Shown one piece after another: positions 48,531 to 61,017 of a stretch of 64,000 nt of DNA. Source of the DNA: Halocaridina rubra. Taxonomy: Eukaryota; Arthropoda; Malacostraca; Decapoda; Atyidae. The number at the start of each line of letters is the position of its first letter. Positions within the stretch are counted from its first letter, which is position 1. The position numbers and the translations under genes were made by a program. Under the pieces are notes generated by a model that was not told where the DNA came from, searched no databases, and was given only the letters and a program-made list of their open reading frames with translations. The stretch lies in the NCBI GenBank assembly GCA_037179515.1, contig JAXCGZ010002307.1:1-64000 (forward strand), in the 5' to 3' direction.

Positions 48531-49473
48531 CCTTGTATATGTAAATGACCTACCAGAGTCTGTAAATTCATTCATGAATATGTTTGCAGATGATGCAAAG
48601 ATTGTGAAGAAAGTAAAAAACGAGAACAATGATAGAGAGCTTCAGGAGGATCTAAATAATCTGCATGAGTGGTCTGAAAAGTTGCTAATGAAATTCAGTA
48701 CCTCAAAATGTAAGGTAATGAGAATGGGTACAAGTGCAAGAACGCTCAAGCTTGACTACTCGGTGGCTGGAGTACAACTTCAAGAGACAGAAAATGAGAG
48801 AGATCTAGGAGTAAACATACTGGCAGATTTGACTCCAGAAATACATATAAATGGCATAGTAAGGGCAGCATGTGCATTCTTATCAAATGTAAGGGTAGCC
48901 TTCAGGCACATGGACAAGGAAATGTTCAGAAATATTTATGTAACCTATGTGAGGCCAAAACTCGAATATGCAGCCCCCTTTTGGAATCCACACTTGAAAA
49001 AGCACATAGCTAAGCTTGAAAAAGTTCAAAGACATGCCACGAACCTGGTGTCAGAAATACGCCATCTCAGTTATGATGAGAGGCTGAGGGAATTAGACTT
49101 ACCATCACTCGAAGCTAGAAGATTGAGGGGAGATATGGTGACAGTCTTTAAATTCCTTCATGGTTATGATAAAGTGGATAGAGATCGATATTTTGATATG
49201 GCTGGCTCTAGAACTAGAGGTCATAGTTTGAAGCTTTGTAAAAAAACTTCTTTGCAGGATGTAAGGAAATACTTTTTCAGTGTAAGAGTAGTTGATAATT
49301 GGAATTGGCTAAGCGAGGAGGTAGTTAATGCTATCTCAATCCATAGTTTTAAGAACAGGTATGATAAGTATCACTAAGTCTAAAATGGAACCGATCAGGA
49401 GACGGTAAGATACGAGCTTTGGGCTCTTTCCCGTAAACACAGTTAGGTAATCACAATTAGGTAATCACACACA
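48531..49473 (+). mobile_element. LINE family A copy A7, part 2
   Basis: Continues A7 after the gypsy insertion: YVNDLPESVNSF, motif C FADDAKI, and the C-terminal region of ORF2 in one frame (48532-49377). A 3' UTR and two tail units follow (about 49438-49467), with only CACACATA between tail and the next copy. Confidence 0.93.
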
Positions 49474-49476
49474 TAT

Positions 49477-50450
49477 AAGCCTTGATGATAAAATTCGGAA
49501 TATGGATAGAGAAATGAAAGAGAATGAAACACTCAGAGTGGAAATAAGATCTTTGGAGGAAGCAAATAAAGCACAAGGGCAGGAGAGAATGGAACTAGAA
49601 AAAAGAATAAAGAAGCTGGAAGGGGAAAAAAGTGAACCAGAAACCAGAATTTCTAAACAAGAAGATAAAAACAAACAGCTGAATGACAACCTAAATGAAT
49701 TAGATGTTTGTTCACTGCTCTCTTCTGAGAGAGACGAGATTGCAGCTTGGAATGTTCAGATTAAGGAAAACACCGAACAGTTAAGAAAAGAGTTCCAGCA
49801 GTTGAATGTGGAAAATGATGCCATGAAAACTTCCTTTGCTGATGCACTAAAGGGGAATGTGGCAGTAAAAGAGGCTGTAAAGGTGGTGGCACTGGAAAAC
49901 ATACAAACAGTTGACTATAAAGAGACAGTAATCGAAAAAATGAAAGACGTTGTGATGGAAAGGGCAAACCCACTGATTAAACAGGCACTTGATAAGGAGA
50001 AGACAGTGGTAATCTCAGGCATAAGCGAATCCCAGGAGCCAACATGGCAGGCGAGACTTGAAGAAAATAAAGGTAGGGTTGTAGACCTGATAAGAAAGCT
50101 TGGAGTAGTTTGTGGTCCTGAGGATACTGTAAACATACACCAACTAGGTAAATATTCGATGGAAGGAAAGCAGAGACCAACAAAAGTAACCTTTGAGAGA
50201 GGGGAAACATGTAGGGAAATATTGTTGAGAGAAAAAAGTCTAAAAGACCTTCAAGAATTCAAAGAAGTGTTCATTAGACAATAGAGAACACAGGAGGTGA
50301 TGGGAAAGATCAAAACCTTGTTGCAAGAGGCAAGAAGGTTAAATGAGGAAAGAAATGAAGAAGAGAAGAAAAATTTTCATTTCAGAGTTCTTCCAGACAA
50401 AGGGGAGATAAAGAAGATAATGACAGAAGGTCAGGGGATGGGGCCTCATT
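49477..50450 (+). pseudogene. LINE A ORF1, copy A8
   Basis: Open at 49502-50284: coiled coil, RRM-like [33 protein letters not shown] and RGETCREILLREKS, to a TAG after FIRQ. The C-terminal domain continues in frame beyond it to the end near 50450. AAAAATTTT of the ORF1/ORF2 overlap is kept near 50371, followed by a different codon (CAT) than in A12. Confidence 0.85.
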
Positions 50451-53273
50451 AAGATTCTTTGACACATATGCTGATGGGTTAGATGGTAAGGCAGTAGAAT
50501 TAAAAGATAGGATTCACAACAGTAAGGCAGATATAGTAGCAATTACAGAGACTAAGTTGAGTGAGGACATAAACAGTGTCACAGTTTTTCCCAACGGCTT
50601 CAAAATATTAAAGGTTGAAAGATCTGAGAGGACTGGTGGAGGGATAGCTCTGCTCATTTGTGAAAGGATTCAAGTTGAAGAAATAAACTTGGCTATAGAA
50701 AGTGAGTTCAAGGAATTTCTTGTTGCTCGCATAAATACTGGGTCAGAAAGCATTATAATAACTGTTGTATATAACCCACCAAGGAACCAGAATAGACTAG
50801 AAGTTTATGAGGAAAACCATATAGGTACTATTCAAGTCATAAACTCAGTTAACATGGCACAGGAAAAAAAATGTAGGATTTTGATTATGGGAGATTTTAA
50901 TCATAAAGAGATAGATTGGATAAATCTTGACCCACACAGTGGTGAGGACTCATTCGGGGCAAGATTCTTAGATTGCGTACAAGGGAATTTTCTACACCAA
51001 CATGTATTGGAACCAACAAGGGCCAGGGGTGGGGGTGAGCCATCACTACTTGATCTAGTATTCGCAGATAATGTGTTGGATATTGAAAAAATTTAGGTTG
51101 AACCACCAATTGAATAGAGTGACCACTGTGTGTTGTTGATGGAGTATATCATTGAAGACATTCTACCTGAGAGTAGAGGCACTGAGGACATTAGGAGGAA
51201 CTATCCGAAAGGAGATTACATCAAAATGAATGAGCTTTTTGCAGTTACTGACTGGAGAACCTTATTTTACAACAAATCTGTACAAGAAATGTATGACATG
51301 TTTTGTGAGAAATATGGGAAGATAGTTTAGATTGCTGCATACCTGTCACCAAAGTAGGTGTAATTCATACCTTAGAGAAATGGTTCGATAATGAGTGTAA
51401 AATAGCTAAGGAGTGGAGAGATAAATGCTGGAAAAGGCATAGGAGGAGAAAAAACATAAATGCCTGGCAAACCTACAAAAGAGCAAGAAATGACTACCTA
51501 AGTAAAATGAGAGAGGCAGAGAGAGACTATAAGAGGGACATCACCAGGAAGGCCACAAAAAATCCCAAGCTTTTCCACAGCTTCATCAGAGGATAACTGA
51601 AGGTAAAAGAACAAGTTTTAAGGATAAAGATAGCGGATGGAAGCATCACTGAGACGGATGAAGAGATCTGCAAAGAATTGAACAAGGAGTTTCAGTCAGT
51701 ATTTACAGTAGAAAATACCCCACCCTCTCAGATTGCAGAGATAGAAGCTCAAGGGCCAGTATTAGAGAACATCAACCTTACAGCCACAGAGGTATGCAGA
51801 GCGCTGATGGATTTAGATGTTCATGAAGCTACAGGTCCTGATGACATATCCCCTCATGTACTTGAAAATGCGCAAACTCAATACCAGTGGAACTGGGTAT
51901 CATATTTAAAAAGTCACTGGAGTCAGGGGAGATTCCAAGATGCTGGAAACAAGCAAATGTGATACCTATCTTCAAAAAGGGAAGGAGGGATACGGCTCTG
52001 AACAATAGACCAGTTTCCTTGACCAGCATAGTTTACAAAGTTATGGAGAAACTATCAAGGAAACATATTTCTCTTCACTTGGAATCCTTCAACTTTTTGT
52101 CAGTGAGGCAACATGGCTTCAGAGAAGGTAGATCAACAGTAACAACTTATTAGAATTTTATGATGAGGTAAGCCGAATCTTACAGGAAAGAGAGCTGGGA
52201 CAGATTGCATATTTCTAAACTTCCAGAAGGCATTGGACATTGTTCCACATGGGAGACTTATTAGGAAGCTGCAAGCAATGGCTAGAATAGGTGTAAATGT
52301 CTTGGAATGGATAAAAACTTACTTAGAAGGAAGGGAACAGAGGGTTAGAGTAAGACACTCAGTGTCTGAATGGAGAAGAGTTAGTAGTGGAGTCCACAGG
52401 GTTCAGTTTTAGGGCCACTTTTGTTCCTTGTATATGTAAATGACCTACCAGAGTCTGTAAATTCATTCATGAATATGTTTGCAGATGATGCAAAGATTGT
52501 GAAGAAAGTAGGAAACGAGATCAATGGTAGAGAACTTCAGGAAGATCTAAATAGTCTGCACGAATGGTCAGAAAAGTGGCAAATGATATTAAATACTTCA
52601 AAATGTAAGGTAATGAGAATGGGTACAAGTGCAAGAAGGCCCAAGCTTGACTACTCGGTGGCTGGAGTAATACTTCAAGAGACAGAAAGTGAGAGAGATC
52701 TAGGAGTAAACATACTAGCAGATTTGTCTCCAGAAATATATATAAATGGCATAGTAAGGGCAGCATATGCATTCTTATCAAATGTAATGGTAGCCTCCAG
52801 GCACATAGACAAGGAAATATTCAGAAATATTTTATGTAACAGATGTGAGGCCAAAACTCGAATATACAGCAGCCTTTTGGAATCCGCACTTGAAAAAGCA
52901 CATAGCTAAGCTTGAAAAAGTTCACAGACATGCCACAAAATCGGTGATAGAAACACGTAATCCTAGTTATGATGAGAGGCTGAGGGAATTAGACTTACCA
53001 TCACTCGAAGCTAGAAGATTGAGGGGGGATATGATGACAGTCTTTAAATTCCTTCATGGTTATGATAGAGTGGATAGGGATCGATATTTTGATATGGCAG
53101 GCTCTAGAACTAGAGATCATAGTTTGAAGCTTCGTAAGAAAACTTCTTTGCAGGATGTAAGGAAATACTTTTTCAGTGTAAGAGTAGTTGATAATTGGAA
53201 TTCGCTCAGCGAGGAGATAGTTAATGCTATCTCAATCAATAGTTTTAAGGACAGGTATGATAAGTATCACTAA
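50451..53273 (+). pseudogene. LINE A ORF2 (endonuclease-RT), copy A8
   Basis: Endonuclease at 50557-51096 (ETKLSED, YNPPRNQNRLE, GDFNHKEIDW, to a stop after NVLDIEKI). Linker at 51130-51330. RT pieces at 51678-51962 and 51887-52153. Motif A is damaged near 52210. Motif C FADDAKI and what follows are at 52421-52909, and the C-terminal region at 52845-53273. At least six breaks make it one of the more decayed copies. Confidence 0.87.
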
Positions 53274-53343
53274 GTATAAAGTGGAAGATAAGAGCTTTGG
53301 GCTCTTTCCCGTAAACACAGTTAAGTAATCACAATTAGGTAAT

Positions 53344-53349
53344 CACACA

Positions 53350-53396
<47 letters not shown>
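53344..53396. repeat. (AC)n microsatellite
   Basis: About 53 bp of (AC)n with one CCC interruption, between the tail of A8 and the start of A9. Confidence 0.97.
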
Positions 53397-53399
<3 letters not shown>

Positions 53400-54038
53400 G
53401 ATTTGTCTCCAGAAATACATATAAATGGCATAGTAAGGGCAGCATATGCATTCTTATCAAATGTAAGGGTAGCCTTCAGGCACATGGACAAGGAAATGTT
53501 CAGAAATATTTATGTAACCTATGTGAGGCCAAAACTGGAATATGCAGCCCCCTTTTGGAATCCGCACTTGAAAAAGCACATAGCTAAGCTTGAAAAAGTT
53601 CAAAGACATGCCACGAAACTGGTGCCAGAAATACGCAATCTCAGTTATGATGAGAGGCTGAGAGAATTAGATTTACCATCACTCGAAGCTAGAAGAGTGA
53701 GGGGGGATATGGTGACAGTCTTTAAATTCCTTCATGGTTATGATAGAGTGGATAGGGATCGATATTTTGATATGGCTGGCTCTAGAACTAGAGGTCATAG
53801 TTTGAAGCTTCGTAAGAAAACTTCTTCGCAGGATGTAAGGAAATACTTTTTCAGTGTAAGAGTAGTTGATAATTGGAATTCGCTAAGCGAGGAGGTAGTT
53901 AATGCTATCTGAATCCATAGTTTTAAGGACAGGTATGATAAGTATCACTAAGTATAAAATGGAACCGATCAGGAGACGGGAAGATACGAGCTTTGGGCTC
54001 TTTCCCGTAAACACAATTAGGTAATCACAATTAGGTAA
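53397..54038 (+). mobile_element. LINE family A copy A9, 3' fragment
   Basis: Starts at GCAGATTTGTCTCC, within ORF2, and encodes the C-terminal 169 residues (53403-53912) to a TGA where other copies have a Ser codon (GCTATCTCAATC). Two tail units precede (AC)n. Size and truncation point are close to those of minus-strand A6. Confidence 0.92.
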
Positions 54039-54058
54039 TCACACACACACACACACAC
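54039..54058. repeat. (AC)n microsatellite
   Basis: Twenty bases of (AC)n between A9 and A10. Confidence 0.95.
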
Positions 54059-55365
54059 TAAGGAAACATATCTCTCTTCTCTTGGAATCCTTCAACTTTT
54101 TGTCAGTGAGGCAACATGGCTTCAAAGAAGGCAGATCAACAGTAACAAACTTATTAGAATTTTATGATGAGGTAAGCCAAATCTTACAGGAAAGAGAGGG
54201 CTGGGCAGATTGCATATTCCTAGACTTCCAGAAAGCGTTTGACACTGTTCCACATGGGAGACTTATTAGGAAGCTGAAATTAATAGCTAGAATAGGTGGA
54301 AATGTTTTGGAATGGATAAAAACTTACTTAGAAGGAAGGGAACAGAGGGTTAGAGTAAGACACTCAGTGTCTGAATGGAGAAGAGTTAGTAGTGGAGTTC
54401 CACAGGGTCCAGTTTTAGGGCCACTTTTGTTCCTTGTATATGTAAATGACCTACCAGAGTCTGTAAATTCATTCATGAATATGCTTGCAGATGATGCAAA
54501 GATTGTGAAGAAAGTAAAAAACGAGAACAAACTTCAGGAGGATCTAAATAATCTGCATGAGTGGTCAGAAAAGTGGCTAATGAAATTCAATACTTCAAAA
54601 TGTAAGGTAATGAGAATGGGTACAAGTGCAAGAAGGCCCAAGCTTGACTACTCGGTGGCTGGAGTACAACTTCAAGAGACAGAAAATGAGAGAGATCTAG
54701 GAGTAAACATATTGGCAGATTTGTCTCCAGAAATACATATAAATGGCATAGTAAGGGCAGCATATGCATTTTTATCAAATGTAATGGTAGCCTTCGGGCA
54801 CATGGACAAGGAAATGTTCAGAAATATTTATGTAACCTATGTGAGGCCAAAACTCGAATATGCAGCCCCCTTTTGGAATCCGCACTTGAAAAAGCACATT
54901 GCTAAGCTTGAAAAAGTTCAAAGACATGCCACGAAACTGGTGCCAGAAATACGCAATCTCAGTTATGACGAGAGGCTGAGGGAATTAGACTTACCATCAC
55001 TCGAAGCTAGAAGAGTGAGGGGGGATATGGTGACAGTCTTTAAATTCCTTCATGGTTATGATAGAGTGGATAGGGATCGATATTTTGATATGGCTGGCTC
55101 TAGAACTAGAGGTCATAGTTTGAAGCTTCGTAAGAAAACTTCTTTGCAGGATGTAAGAAAATACTTTTTCAGTGTAAGAGTAGTTGATAATTGGAATTCG
55201 CTAAGCGAGGAGGTAGTTAATGCTATCTCAATCCATAGTTTTAAGGACAGGTATGATAAGTATCACTAAGTATAAAATGGAACCGATCAGGAGACGGGAA
55301 GATACGAGCTTTGGGCTCTTTCCCATAAACACAATTAAGTAATCACAATTAGGTAATCACACACA
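54059..55365 (+). mobile_element. LINE family A copy A10, 5'-truncated
   Basis: Starts inside the RT domain (LRKHISL codons) directly after (AC)n. It carries the 3' 1.2 kb of ORF2, a 3' UTR and two tail units, then a short ACACAC and copy A11. Confidence 0.93.
54082..55269 (+). CDS. LINE A ORF2 fragment: RT core and C-terminal region
   Basis: 395 codons open: SVRQHGFKEGRSTVTNLLEF, motif A FLDFQKAFDTVPHGRL, motif B SGVPQGPVLGPLLF, motif C LADDAKI (Leu for the usual Phe) and the family C-terminal region to FKDRYDKYH. The frame is intact, but the endonuclease and RT N-terminus are lost, so no complete enzyme results. No promoter of its own is apparent. Confidence 0.85.
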   Translation: MESFNFLSVRQHGFKEGRSTVTNLLEFYDEVSQILQEREGWADCIFLDFQKAFDTVPHGRLIRKLKLIARIGGNVLEWIKTYLEGREQRVRVRHSVSEWRRVSSGVPQGPVLGPLLFLVYVNDLPESVNSFMNMLADDAKIVKKVKNENKLQEDLNNLHEWSEKWLMKFNTSKCKVMRMGTSARRPKLDYSVAGVQLQETENERDLGVNILADLSPEIHINGIVRAAYAFLSNVMVAFGHMDKEMFRNIYVTYVRPKLEYAAPFWNPHLKKHIAKLEKVQRHATKLVPEIRNLSYDERLRELDLPSLEARRVRGDMVTVFKFLHGYDRVDRDRYFDMAGSRTRGHSLKLRKKTSLQDVRKYFFSVRVVDNWNSLSEEVVNAISIHSFKDRYDKYH

Positions 55366-56064
55366 AAATATTAAAGGAAAAAATTGAGAACACTTTCGAA
55401 AGGGGAAACATGAAGCTGTCCTGTCCTGCCTTGAAGGAAGTTTAGAAGCATTGCCAGAGATGAAGCCAGCACATCACATTACCAAATTTTTTGTGTAAAT
55501 TGGCGGGAGCTCTTACAGCCGTTTACCTGATCCTGTGGTTCCATATATTGTTAAAATCAGTATCCTTCCCATTTATATTAACTTGATAGTTAATTTGGTA
55601 CACAAAATAATTGAATAATTAAATAAATACCAAAAACACACATGTTAACTGTACTGATTTAAGTTGCCAAGTAGCACATATGTCTAATTTTCTTTAATTT
55701 GTTTCTTTTATCTTTCTCTTTTATTATTTTTTAAGTTGTATATATTGAGTTAAATGTAAAGTCTGATCCTGTGATAACATATCATGGTTAACAGTGAGTT
55801 TATCAGTTAAGGAGAATATATAGCAGAAATTTTCTTTCAAGTAGACTTTTGTTTTTGCATTATTTTCCCCTCAAATTACCAAAGTCAATTTTTGGTTTAG
55901 GATGGGTGTTACCAGAAAAGAGACAAATCGAGTAACTAAATAGTTTTTATATGAAGATATAGAAATTCTGTGTGAAGCTTAAATTAAAGATTTTCTCTCT
56001 TTTTTCTTACTTTTCTCTTTCTCTTCTTCTTCTTCTTCTTTCTATATTCTGTGAAAGGGAAAAC

Positions 56065-57186
56065 ATGAAAATGAGGCCATCTCTGTCCCAAACCCCCCTC
56101 ACCCATGGGTTGGGGAGGGATAATAGAGGATCTCCATGGGATGTAGCAGCAGGAGGAGGAGTAGCTATTAGGAGATTAAAACAGAAAATCAAGAATTTAG
56201 AGGCAATGGTTATAAGCCTTGATGATAAAATTCGGAGTATGGATAGAGAAATTAAAGCAAAAGAAACACTCATACAGGAAATAAGATACTTGGAGGAAGC
56301 AAATAAAGCACAATGGCAGGAGAGAAAGGAACTAGAAAAATGAATAAAGAAGCTGGAGGGGGAAAAGAGTGAACTAGATACCAGAATTTCTAAACAAGAA
56401 GATAACAACAAACAGCTGAATGGCAACCTAAACGAATTAAATGTTAGTTCGCTGCTCTCTTCTGAGAGAGGTGAGATAGCAGCTTGGAATGTCCAGATTA
56501 AGGAAAACACCGTACAGTTTAGGAAAGAGTTTCAGGAGCTGAATACGGAACATGATACCATGAAAACTTCCTTTGCTGATGCACTAAAGGGGATTGTGGC
56601 AGTAATAGAGGCTGTGAAGGTGGTGGCATTGGAAAACATACAAACAGTTGACTATAAAGAAAAGTAATCAAAAAAATGAAAGACAATATGATGGAAAGGG
56701 CAAATCCTCTGATTAAACAGGCACTTGATAAAGGGAAGACAGTGGTAATCTCAGGCATAAGCGAATCCCAGGAGCCAGCATGGCAGGGGAGACTTAATGA
56801 AAATAAAGCTAGGGTTGTAGACCTGATAAGAAAGCTTGGAGTAGTTTGTGGTCCTGAGGATATTGTAAACATTCTCCAACTAGACAAATATTCGAGGGAG
56901 GGGAAGCAGAGACCAACAAAAGTAACCTTTAAGATTGGCGAAACATGTAGAGAAATATTTATGAAGAAAAATGTCTAAAAGACCTTCAAGAATTCAAAGA
57001 AGTGTTCATTAGACGATACAGAACACAGGAAAAGATGGGAAAGATAAAGGCTTGTTGCAAGAGGCTACAAGGTTAAATGAGGAAAGAAATGAAGAAGAGA
57101 AGAAAAATTTTAATTTCAGAGTTCTTCCAGACAAAGGGGAAACAAAGAAGATAATGAAAGAAGATCAGGGGATGGGGCCTCATTAA
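56065..57186 (+). pseudogene. LINE A ORF1, copy A11
   Basis: Begins MKMRPSLSQTPLTHGLG (ATG 56065; a second ATG is at 56071). It has about 15 extra residues before GGGVAIRRLKQKIKNLE compared with A12. A TGA at 56341 replaces an Arg codon after RKELEK. Later parts are readable at 56676-56978 ([29 protein letters not shown]) with a frameshift near 56665. AAAAATTTT is kept near 57102. Confidence 0.83.
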
Positions 57187-59988
57187 GATTGTTATACACA
57201 AATACTGATGGATTAGCTGGTAAGGCAGTAGAATTAAAAGATAGGATTCACAATAGTAAGGCAGATATAGTAGGAGTTACAGAGACTAAGTTGAGTGAGG
57301 ACATAAACAGTGTCACAGTTTTTCATAAGGTTTTCAGAATATTAAGGGTTGAAACATCTGAGAGGACTGGTGGAGGGATAGCACTGCTCTTAAGTGAAAG
57401 GATTCAGTTTAAAGAAATAAACTTGACTATATAAAGTGAGTTCAAGGAATTTTTTGTTGCTCGCATAAATACTGGGACAGAGAGCATTATAATAACTGTT
57501 GTATATAATCCACCAAGGAACCAACATAGGCTAGAAGTTTATGAGGAAAGTCATATAGGTACTATTGATGTCATAAATTCAGTTGTTAATATGGCACGGG
57601 AGAGGAAATGTAGGATTTTGATTATGGGAGATTTTAATCATAAAGAGATAGATTGGATAAATCTTGACCCACACAGTGGTGAGGACTCATTTGGGGCAAT
57701 ATTCCTAGACTGCATACAAGGGAATTTACTACACCAACATGTAATGGAACCAACAAGGGCCAGGGGTAGGGATGAGCCATCGCTACTTGATCTAGTATTC
57801 ACAGATAACATGTTGGATATTGGAAAAATTGAGTATGAACCACCAACTGGAAAGAGAGACCACTGTGTGTTGTTGATGGAGTATATCATTGAAGGTATTC
57901 TGCCTGAAAGTAGAGGCACTGAGGACATGAGGATGAACAATCCGAAAGGAGATTACATCAAAATGAATGAGCTTTTTGCAGTTATTGACTGAAGAACATT
58001 ATTTTACAACAAATCTGTACAAGAAATGTATGACATCATTTGTGAGATATATGGGAAGATAGTAGATCGCTGCATACCTGTCACCAAAGTAGGTGAACTT
58101 CATACCAGAGAGAAATGGTTCAATAATGAGTGTAAAATAGCTAAGGAGTGGAAAGACAAATGCTGGAAAAGGTATAAGAGAAAAAATATAAATGCCTGCC
58201 AAACCTACAAAAGAGCAAGTAAAAGAAGAGAGGCATAGAGAAACTATGAGAGGGACATCACCAGGAAGGCTAAAGAAAATCCCAAGCTTTCCTGCAGCTT
58301 TATCAGAGGAAAATTGAAGGTAAAAGAACAGGTTTTACGGCTTAAGAGAGGGGATGGAAGCATCACTGAGGCAGAGGAAAAGATCTGCAAAGAATTGAAC
58401 AAGGAGTTTCAGTCAGTATTTACAGTAGAAAATACCCCACCCACTCAGATTTCAATGACAGAAGTTCACAGGGCGGTATAAGAGAACATCACCCTTTCAG
58501 CCACAGAGGTATACAAAGCGCTGATTGAGTTAGATGTTCATAAAGCTAAAGGTCCTAATGATATATCCCGTTATGTGCTTAAAAAATGCACAAACTCAGT
58601 ATCAGTGGCACTAAGTATCACATTTAAGATGTCACTGGAGTCAGGGGAGATTCCAAGATGCTGGAAATAAGCAAATGTGATATCTATCTTTAAAAAGGGA
58701 AGGAGGGATACGGCTGTAAACTATAGATCAGTTTCCTTGACCAGCATAGTTTGCAAAGTTATGGAGGAACTACTAAGGAAACATATCTCTCTTCACTTGG
58801 AATCTTTCAAATTTTTGTCTGTGAGACAACATGGGTTCAGAGAAAGTAGATCAACAGTAACAAACATGTTAGAATATTATGATGAGGTAAGCCGAATCTT
58901 ACATGAAAGAGAGGGCTGGGCAGATTGCATATTCCTAGACTTCCAGAAAGCATGTGACTCTGTCCCACATGCGAGACTTATTACGAAGCTGCAAGCAATG
59001 GCTACAATAGGTGGAAATGTCTTGGAATGGATAAAAACTTACTTAGAAGGAAAGGAACAAAGGGTTAGAGTAAGACACTCAGTGTCTGAATGGAGAAGAG
59101 TTAGTAGTGGAGTTCCACAGGGTTCAGTTTTAGGGCCACTTTTGTTCCTTGTATATGTAAATGACCTACCAGAGTGTAAATTCATTCATGAATATATTTG
59201 CAGATGATTCAAAGATTGTGAAGAAAGTAAGAAACGAGAACAATGGTATAGAACTTCACGAAGATCTAAATAGTCTGCATGAGTGGTCAGAGAAGTGGCT
59301 AATGAAATTCAATACTTCAAAATGTAAGGTAATGAGATTGGATACAAGTGCAAGAAGGCCCAAGCTTGCCTACTCGGTGGCACGAGTACAACTTCAAGAG
59401 ACAGAAAATGAGAGATCTAGGAGTAAACATACTGGCAGATTTGTCTCCAGAAATGCATATACATGGCAAAGTGAGGGCAGAATATGCTTTCTTATCTAAT
59501 GTAAGGGTAGCCTTCAGGTACGTGGATAAGGAAATATTCAGAAATATTTATGTAACCTCTGTGAGGCCAAATTCGAATATGCAGCCCCCTTTTGGAAGCC
59601 GCACATGAAAAGGCACGTAGCTAAGCTTGAAAAAGTTCAAAGACATGCCACGAAACTGGTGCCAGAAATACGTAATCTCAGTTATGATGAGAGGCTGAGG
59701 GAATTAGACTTACCATCACTCGAAGCTAGAAGATTGAGGGGGGATATGGTGACAGTTTTTAAATTCCTTCATGGTTATGATAGAGTGGATAGGGATCGAT
59801 ATTATGATGTGGCTGGCTCTAGAACTAGAGGTCATAGTTTGAAGCTTCTTAAGAAGACTTCTTTGCAGGATGTAAGAAAGTACTTTTTCAGTGTAAGAGT
59901 AGTTGATAATTGGAATTGGCTAAGCGAGGAGGTAGTTAATGCTATCTCAATCCATAGTTTTAAGAACAGGTATGATAAGTATCACTAA
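57187..59988 (+). pseudogene. LINE A ORF2 (endonuclease-RT), copy A11
   Basis: Endonuclease at 57189-57434, to a TAA after EINLTI, and at 57591-57992 (GDFNHKEIDW, LLDLVFTDNMLDIGK). Linker at 58026-58238. RT core at 58677-59207 ([51 protein letters not shown]). Motif C region in another frame (59161-59499). C-terminal region at 59605-59988. Stops and frameshifts throughout. Confidence 0.87.
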
Positions 59989-60061
59989 ATAGAAAATGGA
60001 ACCGATCAGGAGACAGGAAGATACGAGCTTTGGGCTCTTTCCCGTAAACACAATTAGGTAA

Positions 60062-60062
<1 letters not shown>

Positions 60063-60095
<33 letters not shown>

Positions 60096-60103
60096 AATCA
60101 CAC
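60063..60103. repeat. (CA)n plus an extra LINE A tail unit
   Basis: (CA)n at 60063-60091, then AGGTAATCACAC, a second partial tail unit of A11, immediately before the 5' end of A12. This shows A12 sits inside the tail repeat of A11. Confidence 0.85.
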
Positions 60104-61017
60104 CGCGCGTTCAGTGACACACGGAATTGCTCCTCTTAAATTTTAATCTGTTTCGAGTGACTAAAGTGCTTAGTGGAAAACTTTACCATAATTTCCAAAA
60201 ATCTGAAATCCTGCAGAGTATTGTGAGTACAAAAACTAATATTTGTTGTAAGACGAGACTGTTCATATTAAAGGAAAAAAATTGAGAACTTTTTCGTGAG
60301 GAAGAGAGAGAAGCTGCCGTCCAGTTTCTGCCTTGAGGGAAATCTAGAAGAGTTGCCAGACGTGGAGCCTCACACCACATTACCTAATTTTTTGTGTAAA
60401 CTGGGGAAAGCTCTTAAGCCGTTTTACCTGATCCTGTGGTTCTATATATTGTTAAAAACAGTATCCTTCCCATTTATATTAACTAGTTAGTTAGTTTGAT
60501 ACACGAAAAAATTGAATAATAAAAGAAAAAAAAAATTACCAAATACCCACCTGTCAACAGTACTGAGTTAAGTTGCCAAGTAGTACAGCAGTCCTATTTT
60601 CTTCATTTTTTTTGCTTTTCTTTTAGCTTTCTCGTTTGCTATTTTGTTATGTTGTATATATATTGAGTTAAATGTAAAGTCTAAATCCCGTGATAACATA
60701 TCTTGGTTAGCAAGTCAGTTTATCAGTTAGGAAGAATATATAACAGAAACCAGGTGGGTGCCACCTCGAACACAAATTCGAATTTTCCTTCAGGTTTGAC
60801 TTTTGTTTTTCTTTTTCTTTTTATACTTAAATTACCATGGTCAAGTTTTTAAGTTAAGATGTGTGTTACCAGAAAGGAGACAAACTGAGTCACTAAATAG
60901 CACTTATATGGAGATATAAAAATTCTGTGTGAAGGTAAATTAGAAGTTTTTCTCTTTTCTTTTTTTTTTCCTCTTTCTCGTCTTCTTTCTATATTCTGTG
61001 AGAGGGAGAACATAAAA
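60104..61017 (+). promoter_or_regulatory. 5' UTR / internal promoter region of LINE A12
   Basis: 914 bp before the ORF1 ATG. Partial versions lie before ORF1 in A7 (480 bp) and A11 (700 bp), with the shared block GTTAAGTTGCCAAGTAG. It must hold the internal promoter if the element is transcribed, but no specific motif is evident. It is followed by a pyrimidine-rich stretch (60950-60990). Small frames within it are not conserved. Confidence 0.6.

Larger units (their letters stand above)
49474..53343 (+). mobile_element. LINE family A copy A8
   Basis: 5'-truncated inside the ORF1 coiled coil (starts at the SLDDKIRNMDREM codons) directly on the tail of A7. It carries ORF1 remainder, degenerate ORF2 and two tail units. 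About 17 bp of the 3' UTR (the CCGATCAGGAGACGGG stretch) are missing near 53285. Confidence 0.92.
55366..60062 (+). mobile_element. LINE family A copy A11, nearly full length
   Basis: Starts in the 5' UTR (matching A12 from about 60264) with about 700 bp of it, then degenerate ORF1 and ORF2, a 3' UTR and one tail unit before (CA)n. It sits directly on the tail of A10. Confidence 0.93.
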
